A stretch of 38,337 nucleotides of DNA from Peptostreptococcaceae bacterium (lineage in GTDB: Bacteria; Bacillota; Clostridia; Peptostreptococcales; Filifactoraceae), in contig JAUNKE010000017.1 in assembly GCA_030532905.1 (NCBI GenBank), positions 1-38,337 of the forward strand, in the 5' to 3' direction. Positions 22,685 to 31,100 of the stretch are shown one piece after another; the first letter of the stretch is position 1; the number at the start of each line of letters is the position of its first letter. Below the pieces are notes generated by a model. That model worked only from the letters and a program-made list of their open reading frames with translations. It had not been told where the DNA came from and did no database searches. A program made the translations under genes and the position numbers.

Positions 22685-23243
22685 CTCCTTTATAAATCGT
22701 TTCTAATAAAATATTGGATGTTTTTTCATAATCCAATCCATCTTCCAAATATAATTCCGGGTCAAAAGTCGGCAAGATGTTGACCTTGATTTTTGAAAAA
22801 GGTCGATAGGTCGCCGTAATCGCCACCGGCAAAATCTCCACTTTGGAGCGATGAGCCAACATGACCGCACCGGATTTCGCATCGACATTGGCATCTTTGC
22901 CCGTCGTTCTCGTGCCTTCCGGAAAGAGTCCGAGAATGTCCCCTCTTTTGAGTACACCCAAACTTTTTTTAATCGCCGAAATGTCGTTGGTTCCTCTTTC
23001 GACTTTGATGGTTTTGACCGATTCAAACAGCCATTTTGTAAATTTGGTTCGAAACAGCTCCGCCTTCGCCATAAAATGAATCGGTCTTTTGGTGATGAAG
23101 GAAATGATAATCGGGTCGAAGATGGAAGTATGATTCCCTACGACGACAAATGCTCCTTCGGGTATATTTTCATAGCCTGTGATTTGCAATCGATAGATGA
23201 TGGCGACAATCACACGACAAATTCCTTTTAATGCATAGTACAT
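22671..23243 (-). CDS. plsC: 1-acyl-sn-glycerol-3-phosphate acyltransferase
   Basis: A 190-aa membrane-associated enzyme that acylates lysophosphatidic acid to phosphatidic acid. Catalytic motif HX4D is N37-H38-TSIF-D43; the substrate motif FPEGTR is 107-112. The N-terminal hydrophobic helix (about 8-20) anchors it to the inner face of the membrane. At 190 aa it is a minimal PlsC. It overlaps cmk by 16 nt; the cmk-plsC-ispH-S1 order is conserved in Clostridia. Confidence 0.93.
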   Translation of the reverse strand: MYYALKGICRVIVAIIYRLQITGYENIPEGAFVVVGNHTSIFDPIIISFITKRPIHFMAKAELFRTKFTKWLFESVKTIKVERGTNDISAIKKSLGVLKRGDILGLFPEGTRTTGKDANVDAKSGAVMLAHRSKVEILPVAITATYRPFSKIKVNILPTFDPELYLEDGLDYEKTSNILLETIYKGVEEN

Positions 23244-23902
23244 AATTTCACTCGCTCTTTATATAATTCTTCGATTTTCTCTACCACTTCATCGACGGAT
23301 AAATTGCTCGTGTCAATTTCAATCGCATCTTCCGCTTTTTTGAGCGGCGACATTTCGCGGGTCGAGTCAAAAATATCCCTCGCCTCTATTTGCTCGGCAA
23401 TTTCCCGAAGATTGCTCTGCGTGATTCCGCGTCTTTCGTTTTGACAAAAGCGTCTGTTCGCTCTGGACTGAATATCCGCCGTGAGAAAAATTTTCAAAAT
23501 CGCTTGCGGAAACAGCACCGTCCCGATATCACGCCCGTCCATGACCGACGGATTGTTTTTGCCGAGCTCGATTTGTTGTCGCATCAGATATTCTCGCACG
23601 ATGGGATTGGCGGAAACTTTGGAAACGGCGGCATCGATTTGCGGTGTTCGAATTTCATCGCCGAGCACGCGACCGTCCATGCAAAGATTGTCCTCGCAAT
23701 AAGCAAAAGCGGTTTGTGACAAAATTTTCTTCAACTGCTCCTCGTCTTTCAAGTCGAGATTGCCCACCTTGTAGGTGACGGCGCGGTACATCGCTCCCGT
23801 ATCGATATAAAGCAATTTGAGTTTTTGAGCCAATTTTTTGGATACCGTACTTTTGCCGGAGCCGGATGGTCCGTCGATGGCGATGATATTATTTGTTATC
23901 AT
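23228..23902 (-). CDS. cmk: Cytidylate kinase
   Basis: A 224-aa kinase phosphorylating CMP and dCMP with ATP. P-loop GPSGSGKS at 11-18. The CMP-site region RAVTYKVGN, the MDGRDIGTVLFP loop and the lid RRGITQ are present. Normal length for bacterial Cmk. It overlaps the end of the RpiR gene by 14 nt and the start of plsC by 16 nt. Confidence 0.96.
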   Translation of the reverse strand: MITNNIIAIDGPSGSGKSTVSKKLAQKLKLLYIDTGAMYRAVTYKVGNLDLKDEEQLKKILSQTAFAYCEDNLCMDGRVLGDEIRTPQIDAAVSKVSANPIVREYLMRQQIELGKNNPSVMDGRDIGTVLFPQAILKIFLTADIQSRANRRFCQNERRGITQSNLREIAEQIEARDIFDSTREMSPLKKAEDAIEIDTSNLSVDEVVEKIEELYKERVKLCTMH

Positions 23903-24755
23903 AGATTCTATACTCTTTCCATATTTTTTCTAATTTGTCGAAGGATGTTTTGATTTCGGATTTTTTTCGCATGCCGACGGATACGATGAGTGCATTGGCG
24001 ACGCTGAACGGCGCGACCAACGAATCGACAAAGGAAGCCATATTGCTGCGGGCAATCAAAATATCGGAAGAAAGCTCCGAAATCGGCGCCAACTTGCTGT
24101 CGGTTATCGAAATGATATTCGCTCCCTGCTCCTTCGCATACTCGAGCAGCTCATAAGTTCTTGTCGAATAGCGCGGAAAACTGATTCCGATTACCAAATC
24201 GTCCTCGGTAACTTTGAGAATTTGTTCAAATACATCCGAAATGCCGTAATTTACCAAAACCACATTGTCCAAAATGAAGTTGAGATAAAATGCGAGATAT
24301 TCCCCCAGCGTCGCCGAACTTCTCAGACCGACGATGTATATTTTTTTGGCATGGATGATTTTATTGATGGCACTCTCAAACGCATCCGGGTCGATATCGT
24401 CCAAAGTTCCTTTGATATTTTCGATGTCCGCGCGCAAAACTTTTTTCAAAGTCGTGAAGTCGTTGGAGTATTCCTTGGACATTTCCACACGCTGCACCGT
24501 TGTCAACTTGGTTTTGATAAGCTCCTGTAAAGATTTTTGGAGCTCGGGATAGCCCGAAAAACCGAGCGCGTTGGCAAATCGAACAACCGTCGATTCGCTG
24601 ACTCCGACGGTATCTCCGAGTTTTGCCGCCGTCATAAACGCCACCTTGTCGTAATCGGATAAAATAAATTGTGCTATTATTTTCTGTCCTTTGCTTAACT
24701 TTGAAAATTCGTTTTGGATTAAGTTGATTAAATCCATATTATCGCTCTTTGACAT
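23889..24755 (-). CDS. MurR/RpiR family transcriptional regulator
   Basis: A 288-aa repressor-type regulator. The N-terminal HTH_6 domain (about 8-80) includes KLGDTVGVSESTVVRFANAL as recognition helix. The SIS sugar-phosphate isomerase-like domain (about 125-260) holds VGLRSSAT and GISFPRYSTRT. The ligand would be a phosphosugar, but no sugar genes are near, so its targets lie elsewhere. The ribosome site is weak (GGTG before 24755; AAAGAG before an alternative ATG at 24737). It is embedded between mutS2 and cmk, an unusual place for such a regulator. Confidence 0.85.
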   Translation of the reverse strand: MSKSDNMDLINLIQNEFSKLSKGQKIIAQFILSDYDKVAFMTAAKLGDTVGVSESTVVRFANALGFSGYPELQKSLQELIKTKLTTVQRVEMSKEYSNDFTTLKKVLRADIENIKGTLDDIDPDAFESAINKIIHAKKIYIVGLRSSATLGEYLAFYLNFILDNVVLVNYGISDVFEQILKVTEDDLVIGISFPRYSTRTYELLEYAKEQGANIISITDSKLAPISELSSDILIARSNMASFVDSLVAPFSVANALIVSVGMRKKSEIKTSFDKLEKIWKEYRIYDNK

Positions 24756-24776
24756 AGTTCACCATCACTTCTTATT

Positions 24777-27146
24777 TTATTTGAAATTAACAATTGTAAC
24801 ACCCTGTCCGCCTTCGCCGTAGCTTCCCGCTCGAGCGGATTTGATATATTTAATGGACTTGAGCATTTTTTCAACTCCTTTTTTGAGTACGCCCGTTCCC
24901 ATTCCGTGAATTACCGTCACCGTTTGCATATTCGACAAATACGCATCGTCCAGATATTTTGTAAGCTCGTCCATCGCCTGCTCCAAATCCATGCCGCGAA
25001 GATCCACGCTGGATGAAATCGACATCGCTTTGCTCTTGTAGATTTTGCCGGCGCCGCTCGGAGAAGATTTGCTCTCCTTCGGCTTTTCCGCACGCTCCAA
25101 AACCGACATCGGCACATTGATTTTCATATTGTCCATCTGAACCACCGCCTGTTTTTTTCGCGAATCGACGCTCACGATGGTGGCATTGCGCTGAAAACTT
25201 GTGATAAAAACGGTCGCTCCGACGATGATTTCTTCTTCGGACAACAGCGCATCACTCTCCTTGATGGCGATGAGGTCTTCCCGAACGCCGAAGTGCTCGT
25301 CGAGTCCCGCCATCTCTCGTCGAAGTCGCTCAATCTCCTGATTGTCCAAATGATGCGATTTCTTTTCGATTTTTCGAAGGCTTGCCACGATTTCTTCACT
25401 TTGCAGCTTGGCGTCCTTTACGATTTTCTGCGCTTCTTTCTTCGCTTCTTTGATAATACGCTCCCGATTGCTCTCGAGTTGCCGCTCTTTACGCTCCAAA
25501 TTGCTGAGGCGACCTTTGATATTTTCGCTCGTCAGATGAATCGTTTCCTTTTCACGCTCGATGGCGCGACGGTCTTTCTCGATTTTGAGCAAAATTTCTT
25601 CCATGCGAATCGTATCTTCGCTCAGATGAAGCTTCGCCTTGTCGATAATCTCCTGACTCAATCCCAATTTCATCGAGATGTAAAAAGCATTGGATTTGCC
25701 CGGAACACCAATCAGCAATCGATAGGTCGGGCCGAGCGTTTCAACATCAAATTCGACGCTGGCATTCTCAACGGACTCGGTGTTGAGCGCGTAATTTTTG
25801 AGATTGCTGTAATGCGTGGTCGCAATCGTCGTCGCCTTCTTTTCTTTCAAAAATTCAAGAATCGAAATGGCGAGCGCAGAGCCTTCGTCCGGGTCGGTTC
25901 CCGAGCCGAGCTCGTCCAGAAGAAGCAAGCTGTGTTTGCTGACCTTTTCTAAAATCCGCACGATGTTGACCATATGCGATGAAAAAGTGGACAGATTTTG
26001 GCTGATGCTCTGCTCGTCTCCGATATCCGAAAAGATATCGTCAAATACATACATGCTGCTCCCGAAATCACAAGGAATATGAAGTCCCGCTTGAAACATC
26101 AGCGAAAGCAAGCCGACGGTTTTGAGCGTGACGGTCTTTCCTCCGGTATTGGGACCTGTAATTACCAAAGTGTTGTAGCGGTCGCCAATCATCAGATTGA
26201 GCGGCACGACGGTTTGCGGGTCGAGCAGCGGATGTCTCGCGTTTTTGAGACGAATGATTTTATTTTTATTGATTTTCGGCGAAATCGCATTGATTTGCAC
26301 CGAGAACTTTCCTTTTCCCATGACAAAATCTATTTCCGCAAGCAGTTGTTGATTGCGCAAAATACTTTGAGCGCATCCACCGACTTCGTTGGAAAGCATC
26401 ATCAGAATTCGCTCGATTTCATCCTTTTCGCTCTGGCTCAAAATCCGAAGCTGATTGTTCATCTCGACCACGACCATCGGCTCCACAAAAATGGTCGCGC
26501 CCGAAGAAGAAGTGTCGTGAACGATTCCCTGAAAGTTCGAGCGGTATTCCGCTTTGACGGGAATAACATACCGATCCTGTCTTTGTGTGACGATGGTATC
26601 TTGCAGATATTTTGAAGTCGATTCCGAGGAAACGATTTGATTGAGCTTATTTTTGATTCGCTCCTTCGTCGTTTGCATTTCGCGCCGAATTCTGCGCAAC
26701 TCAGGACTCGCATTGTCCGAAATTTCTTCCTCTGAAATAATCGCGTCAAAAATTTGAGTTTCAAGCGCAATATTGGAATAGAGTTCTTCCGCCCGCTCTT
26801 TCATCAGCGGCAAATCCTCGCGCGTCGCCAATTTGTCGGCGATGATTCGAGCCGAGCGCAAATTGTTCGCTGCGGAAAGCAGAGACATCGGGTCGATTCG
26901 CGCGCCGATTTCAGCCAGCTTGAGTCTATCTGAAATATTTTTCAAATTATACACGCTGACATTGGCGCCTTCGATAATCAGCTTTTGCGCCTCCGAAGTC
27001 TCCTCCTGCAATCGAGTCACTTCGTCCGCATCGGAGCTTGCAACCAAATTGTGCGCAATCTCCTTGCCCAAATCGGTGTTGATGCGCTCCGACAAAAGCT
27101 CGATTACTTTATGAAATTCTAAATTTGAAATTGATTTTTTGTCCAT
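24777..27146 (-). CDS. mutS2: MutS2 endonuclease/ribosome-rescue ATPase
   Basis: A 789-aa homologue of the MutS ATPase lacking the mismatch-recognition domain. Walker A GPNTGGKT at 331-338 and Walker B LLLLDELGSGTDP about 80 residues later. A long coiled coil (about 515-630) follows, then a KOW-like segment and a C-terminal Smr domain with DLRGMDLEQA and HGMGTG. In Bacillus, MutS2 splits collided ribosomes; suppression of recombination has been shown in other species. It starts 2 nt after the U32 stop. Confidence 0.95.
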   Translation of the reverse strand: MDKKSISNLEFHKVIELLSERINTDLGKEIAHNLVASSDADEVTRLQEETSEAQKLIIEGANVSVYNLKNISDRLKLAEIGARIDPMSLLSAANNLRSARIIADKLATREDLPLMKERAEELYSNIALETQIFDAIISEEEISDNASPELRRIRREMQTTKERIKNKLNQIVSSESTSKYLQDTIVTQRQDRYVIPVKAEYRSNFQGIVHDTSSSGATIFVEPMVVVEMNNQLRILSQSEKDEIERILMMLSNEVGGCAQSILRNQQLLAEIDFVMGKGKFSVQINAISPKINKNKIIRLKNARHPLLDPQTVVPLNLMIGDRYNTLVITGPNTGGKTVTLKTVGLLSLMFQAGLHIPCDFGSSMYVFDDIFSDIGDEQSISQNLSTFSSHMVNIVRILEKVSKHSLLLLDELGSGTDPDEGSALAISILEFLKEKKATTIATTHYSNLKNYALNTESVENASVEFDVETLGPTYRLLIGVPGKSNAFYISMKLGLSQEIIDKAKLHLSEDTIRMEEILLKIEKDRRAIEREKETIHLTSENIKGRLSNLERKERQLESNRERIIKEAKKEAQKIVKDAKLQSEEIVASLRKIEKKSHHLDNQEIERLRREMAGLDEHFGVREDLIAIKESDALLSEEEIIVGATVFITSFQRNATIVSVDSRKKQAVVQMDNMKINVPMSVLERAEKPKESKSSPSGAGKIYKSKAMSISSSVDLRGMDLEQAMDELTKYLDDAYLSNMQTVTVIHGMGTGVLKKGVEKMLKSIKYIKSARAGSYGEGGQGVTIVNFK

Positions 27147-27148
27147 AG

Positions 27149-29527
27149 TTATTTCCCTAAATATCCTGCAATCAATTGTTTTGTTTGTTTTTTATCCTCA
27201 TGAAGCAGGTCGATTCGATATTTTGTGAGCGCATAGTCCTTCGCCCTCGAAAGCGTCGATGAAAAATCCAGCGCCTGCTCGCCCATCAACTGCATTCGGC
27301 AAAACATATCGCGAGCAATCGTGATTTTTACATTCCCGTCATCCGACAATAGTTTTGCGCCATCGACCTGACAGCTTGGACACATCGTCTTCTTTTTATA
27401 AGGACAATATTCCGTCACCATCAAAGCCGGATGAATATATAAAGGATATTCCACCCAATTCGGAATGACATCCTCCGAATATTTTTGCATAAAAGGATGC
27501 TCCAAGCTGATTGTCGCCGTATCGATGAAACCGAGCGATTCAATTTGTGTAAAAGTATAGGAATTATAGGCGTTGAAATAGTAATCCAAATGAATTTTGC
27601 GCCCAATCGAATGTGCTTTATAAAAATCCGCCACTTTTTTTGCAAAGCCCAAGCTCGTCGTCAAAAGATTCGGGCGGTATTTTTCTATTATATGCATCAG
27701 CTCATCAATCTGCGAATCTTTGAGCATAATCGGCGTCATATAAAATGCGTCGAGCGAAAGTTCTTCGGCATAGAGATACAGCTCGATGCTGTCCGTATAG
27801 ACAAGTTGAATGCCCATCTCCTGACAGGCTCGGATTTGTTCCCGATTTCTACAACGAATGTGAAACATTTCCGCGCGCAAATTTTTCGTAGGGAAATGTT
27901 GCAACTGATTATTTTCCGCTTTCCGCCTGTTTGAAATTCCATTTTTGTTTTTAATATCAATGGTTTCACTTTTTGAATCCAAGTCGGAAAACGCATTTAT
28001 ATTGCGTTCCTCCGAAATATTTCTGATATATAATTTCTTTCTTTTTTCATTTATCAGAAGCAGAGCATTTCTTCTTAGACTGTTGAGCGTCGATTTTTTG
28101 AGAAAAATGCCGTCGTCCATCTGAATGTCAAAATTGACGAATCGATACGGCTCGCTCTCCGTCTTGTTCAGCTGCGCGATAATTTCTTCCTCGCTCAAAC
28201 TTTTGGTCAACGCATCTTGTGCTTTTTCGGACTCTTCAACATAAAGAATATGATTGTTGCGATTATCCCAAACCTCAATTCTCGGAAAATCATCGCGTCG
28301 CACGGACACTTTTGCAAAAAGCGCCGTCTTGATATTTTCCGCACGAATGCTGTCGCTCGCCATCTGCAGAAGATTTTTGTCACTCGTTTTGCGAACGACA
28401 TCCCCTACTTTCGCTCGTCCGATAAAGTCAATCGTTATCGTCTGATTCTTGTAGGCTTTCTCAACTTGATTTTTCCCCACAAAAATGCGGCCGATATGCT
28501 CGCCGAGACTCAGCCCGTCGCCTTTACTCACTTCCTGCTCGAGCAAAATGTCGAGCTTTTTATTTTTGCTGTCAATCTTCGTGATTTTTCCAATCGGCAC
28601 ACCGATGTTGTTGGGCGTTTTGTTATTGACAAGATTTTTCGGCAAATCGCCAAGAATGAGTCCCCTCGTAAATTCGCGATTGAAAATGCTCGCCATATCC
28701 TGCTCCAAACGCGCCAAGTCGATTTCTTTGTTGTTCATCAGCGCATCGATTGCCTGACGATAGCTGCGCACGACCGTTGCCACATATTCGGGTCTTTTCA
28801 TTCGGCCTTCGATTTTGAGCGAATACACCCCGTTTTCTATGATTTGTTTCAAATCTTTGATGGTGCATAAATCTTTTGTACTCAAAAAATGACTTGCCGG
28901 AAGAGAAATACCGTTGTCAAAATGATATTTTTTTCGACAAGGCTGCGCACATGCACCCTGATTGCTCGAGCGTCCGCCGTTCGCAAAACTGAACAGACAT
29001 TTTCCGCTGTACGATACACAAAGCGCCCCATGCACGAAGGCTTCAATTTCGAGTCCGGTTTTCTCCTGCATTCGACGAATTTCTTCCGCCGTATTTTCAC
29101 GAGCGACAACGATTCGGCTGAAACCGAGACTTTTGTAAAAAAGTGCATCTTCCGAATTGGCAATGCTCATCTGTGTCGAAGCATGGATTTCCAAATCGGG
29201 ATAGTGGCGATGCACATAGGATGCCAATCCGACATCCTGCAAGATGACGGCATCCACATCATGACGGTAAAGAAAATCGATAAAAGCGATGCATTCATCA
29301 AAGTCCTTGTCCTCTATCAGCGTGTTGACGGCGACATAAATTTTTGCATCACGAATATGCGCATACTCGACCGCACGGATAAGTTCTTCATTTGAAAAAT
29401 TTCCGGCAAAGGCACGCGCGCCAAATTGACTGCCCCCGATATATACCGCATCGGCTCCGTTTTGAACGGCAGCCACAAGCGATTCGAAAGTTCCGGCGGG
29501 AGCAAGCAGCTCGATACGATTTATCAT
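27149..29527 (-). CDS. U32 family peptidase/RlhA-type protein with C-terminal DUF3656-like region
   Basis: A 792-aa protein. The U32 catalytic-type core (1-300) starts LLAPAGTFESLVAAVQNGAD and includes the signature AFVHGALCVSYSGKCLFS. Cysteines for an iron-sulfur cluster are seen in GACAQPCRKKY and later TMCPSCQVDG. The middle DUF3656-like collagenase-associated region (about 370-480) and a second barrel half (about 560-790) give the long form found in Clostridia. Relatives modify 23S rRNA (RlhA) or act in tRNA or ubiquinone hydroxylation; proteolysis is reported only for some. The start overlaps the zapA stop by 4 nt. Confidence 0.88.
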   Translation of the reverse strand: MINRIELLAPAGTFESLVAAVQNGADAVYIGGSQFGARAFAGNFSNEELIRAVEYAHIRDAKIYVAVNTLIEDKDFDECIAFIDFLYRHDVDAVILQDVGLASYVHRHYPDLEIHASTQMSIANSEDALFYKSLGFSRIVVARENTAEEIRRMQEKTGLEIEAFVHGALCVSYSGKCLFSFANGGRSSNQGACAQPCRKKYHFDNGISLPASHFLSTKDLCTIKDLKQIIENGVYSLKIEGRMKRPEYVATVVRSYRQAIDALMNNKEIDLARLEQDMASIFNREFTRGLILGDLPKNLVNNKTPNNIGVPIGKITKIDSKNKKLDILLEQEVSKGDGLSLGEHIGRIFVGKNQVEKAYKNQTITIDFIGRAKVGDVVRKTSDKNLLQMASDSIRAENIKTALFAKVSVRRDDFPRIEVWDNRNNHILYVEESEKAQDALTKSLSEEEIIAQLNKTESEPYRFVNFDIQMDDGIFLKKSTLNSLRRNALLLINEKRKKLYIRNISEERNINAFSDLDSKSETIDIKNKNGISNRRKAENNQLQHFPTKNLRAEMFHIRCRNREQIRACQEMGIQLVYTDSIELYLYAEELSLDAFYMTPIMLKDSQIDELMHIIEKYRPNLLTTSLGFAKKVADFYKAHSIGRKIHLDYYFNAYNSYTFTQIESLGFIDTATISLEHPFMQKYSEDVIPNWVEYPLYIHPALMVTEYCPYKKKTMCPSCQVDGAKLLSDDGNVKITIARDMFCRMQLMGEQALDFSSTLSRAKDYALTKYRIDLLHEDKKQTKQLIAGYLGK

Positions 29528-30039
29528 ACGGTTCCTTTGAGCGCATCGTCGGTCAATGCCGTCAGCTCGATTTGTAAATTATAAATATCATTTTGGAATT
29601 GGTTGATCAGCTCGTTGAGTTTTTGGTTCTCCGAGACACGATTGTCCAATTCCGCCTGTAAGTCGCTGATTTCTTTATTTTTTTCAAGCAAAATATTGTC
29701 GAGTTTTTGAATTCGCTCAAACAATTTGTTGATGCTTTCGTTCTGTTCTTCAATCAAATCCGAATCTCTTTGCATCCAATCTTCCTGCTGCTCATTGGAA
29801 GCCGAATAATTGATTTGCTCCATCAACTCTTTGTTTTTCTCTTTTTGTTTGAAATATTGGTCGGCAATATTGATGGATGCCAAGATGACCGGCGTCACAT
29901 TATTGACTTTCGGTGATTTTTCAAGTGCAATCTTTATCTGCTCATCGACATGAGATGCAAGGCTTAGGATATAATCCTTCTCCTCATCTCCGGCAATCGA
30001 ATATTCCTGATTTGCAATTTTTACTACAATTTTATTCAT
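29524..30039 (-). CDS. zapA: Cell division protein ZapA, long coiled-coil form
   Basis: A 171-aa FtsZ-ring stabiliser. Residues 1-75 are the ZapA head: VVKIANQEYSIAGDEEKDY, then a helix with SHVDEQIKIAL and VILASINIADQYFK. The remainder (about 80-160) is an extended coiled coil rich in E, N, Q and L, about 60 residues longer than typical ZapA. GGAGGGGAGGTCACCC gives a strong ribosome site. First gene of the minus-strand operon reaching to rubredoxin. Confidence 0.85.
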   Translation of the reverse strand: MNKIVVKIANQEYSIAGDEEKDYILSLASHVDEQIKIALEKSPKVNNVTPVILASINIADQYFKQKEKNKELMEQINYSASNEQQEDWMQRDSDLIEEQNESINKLFERIQKLDNILLEKNKEISDLQAELDNRVSENQKLNELINQFQNDIYNLQIELTALTDDALKGTV

Positions 30040-30062
30040 GGGTGACCTCCCCTCCTGTTTTC

Positions 30063-30091
30063 ATTATCTCATATCGGAAAATATTTTTCAA
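30063..30091 (-). promoter_or_regulatory. Promoter of the zapA-rubredoxin operon
   Basis: Minus strand TTGAAA (30091-30086), 17-nt spacer, GATAAT (30068-30063), 24 nt before the zapA ATG. Only a small TTGAAA/TTTCAA hairpin separates it from hprK, without a T-tract. Confidence 0.7.
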
Positions 30092-30161
30092 TCTTACTTA
30101 ATCGAAAGGCTCACTTTGAAACCATTTCAAAATTCAAAAGGAAATTTTATACCGACGAAAA

Positions 30162-31100
30162 TTACTTCTTGTTTTTACGGCTTTCTTTCGCCAGCTTGGT
30201 AATCAGCTTTTTGTTAAACTCCACCGCCGCGTTGTAGCCCATAAATTTCTGGCGCTGATTTCTTGCGGCAATTTCCAAAATGACCGCAATATTTCGTCCC
30301 GGTTTGACCGGCACCATAATAAGCGGCACTTTGACGCCCAAAATTTCCATATATTCTTCGTCCATACCCAGACGGTCATAATATTTGTTCTCATCCCAGT
30401 TTTCAAGATAAGCCACGAGGTCGATGGTCTTGCTCGGCTTGACCGCGCCGACGCCGTACAGACTTTTGATATCCAACAAACCGATGCCGCGAATCTCCAT
30501 CATATATTGCGTAATTTCCGGCGATTGTCCGACGAGCATATCATCTTCCAATTTTTTGATTTCAACCGCATCATCCGAAACCAGACGATGCCCTCTTTTA
30601 ATCAACTCCAGCGCCGCTTCGCTTTTTCCGATACCGCTGTCTCCTTTGATTAAAATGCCCAAGCCGTCCACATCGACCAATACGCCATGCGTCACTTCGA
30701 CCGGCGCGGTCTTGTTGTTGATATAACCCGAAATTTTTGAAATGAACTTGGTGGTCGGCAAATCGCTCTGCACTAAAAATCGGTCATGCTTTTTCGCCAG
30801 CGAAATCATCGCTTCCGAAATTTTGTGCCCCCTCGTGACACAGAGCATCGGAAAGTTGTAGGTCATAAAGGTATCGAGTTTTTCGAGCATCTCTTCATTG
30901 GACAAAGTTTGCAGATAGGCATATTCCGCATTCCCGATTACTTGGATTCTTTCGTATGGAAAAAATTGGTAATAGCCGACGAGCTGCATGCCCGGGCGAT
31001 TGATGTCGGATTCTTTGACAATTTTATCTTCCCGCGCGATATTGATGCAGTTCAATTTCATTTCCTGTATCATTTCTAAAACTGAAACTTCCTTACTCAT
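30162..31100 (-). CDS. hprK: HPr(Ser) kinase/phosphorylase
   Basis: A 312-aa bifunctional enzyme that phosphorylates and dephosphorylates Ser46 of HPr, the hub of carbon catabolite control in Bacillota. Walker A GDSGIGKS at 153-160, H139 (VTHGVLVD), the DD pair VSDDAVEI (about 174-181) and the signature MEIRGIGLLDI (about 202) are present. It works as a hexamer. It overlaps uvrC by 1 nt, so uvrC and hprK are coupled; no lgt or PTS genes are adjacent. Confidence 0.96.
   Translation of the reverse strand: MSKEVSVLEMIQEMKLNCINIAREDKIVKESDINRPGMQLVGYYQFFPYERIQVIGNAEYAYLQTLSNEEMLEKLDTFMTYNFPMLCVTRGHKISEAMISLAKKHDRFLVQSDLPTTKFISKISGYINNKTAPVEVTHGVLVDVDGLGILIKGDSGIGKSEAALELIKRGHRLVSDDAVEIKKLEDDMLVGQSPEITQYMMEIRGIGLLDIKSLYGVGAVKPSKTIDLVAYLENWDENKYYDRLGMDEEYMEILGVKVPLIMVPVKPGRNIAVILEIAARNQRQKFMGYNAAVEFNKKLITKLAKESRKNKK

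Noticed and set aside
25293-26615. Open frames on the plus strand opposite mutS2
   Set aside because: They are antisense to conserved MutS2 coiled-coil and ATPase codons and lack start signals.
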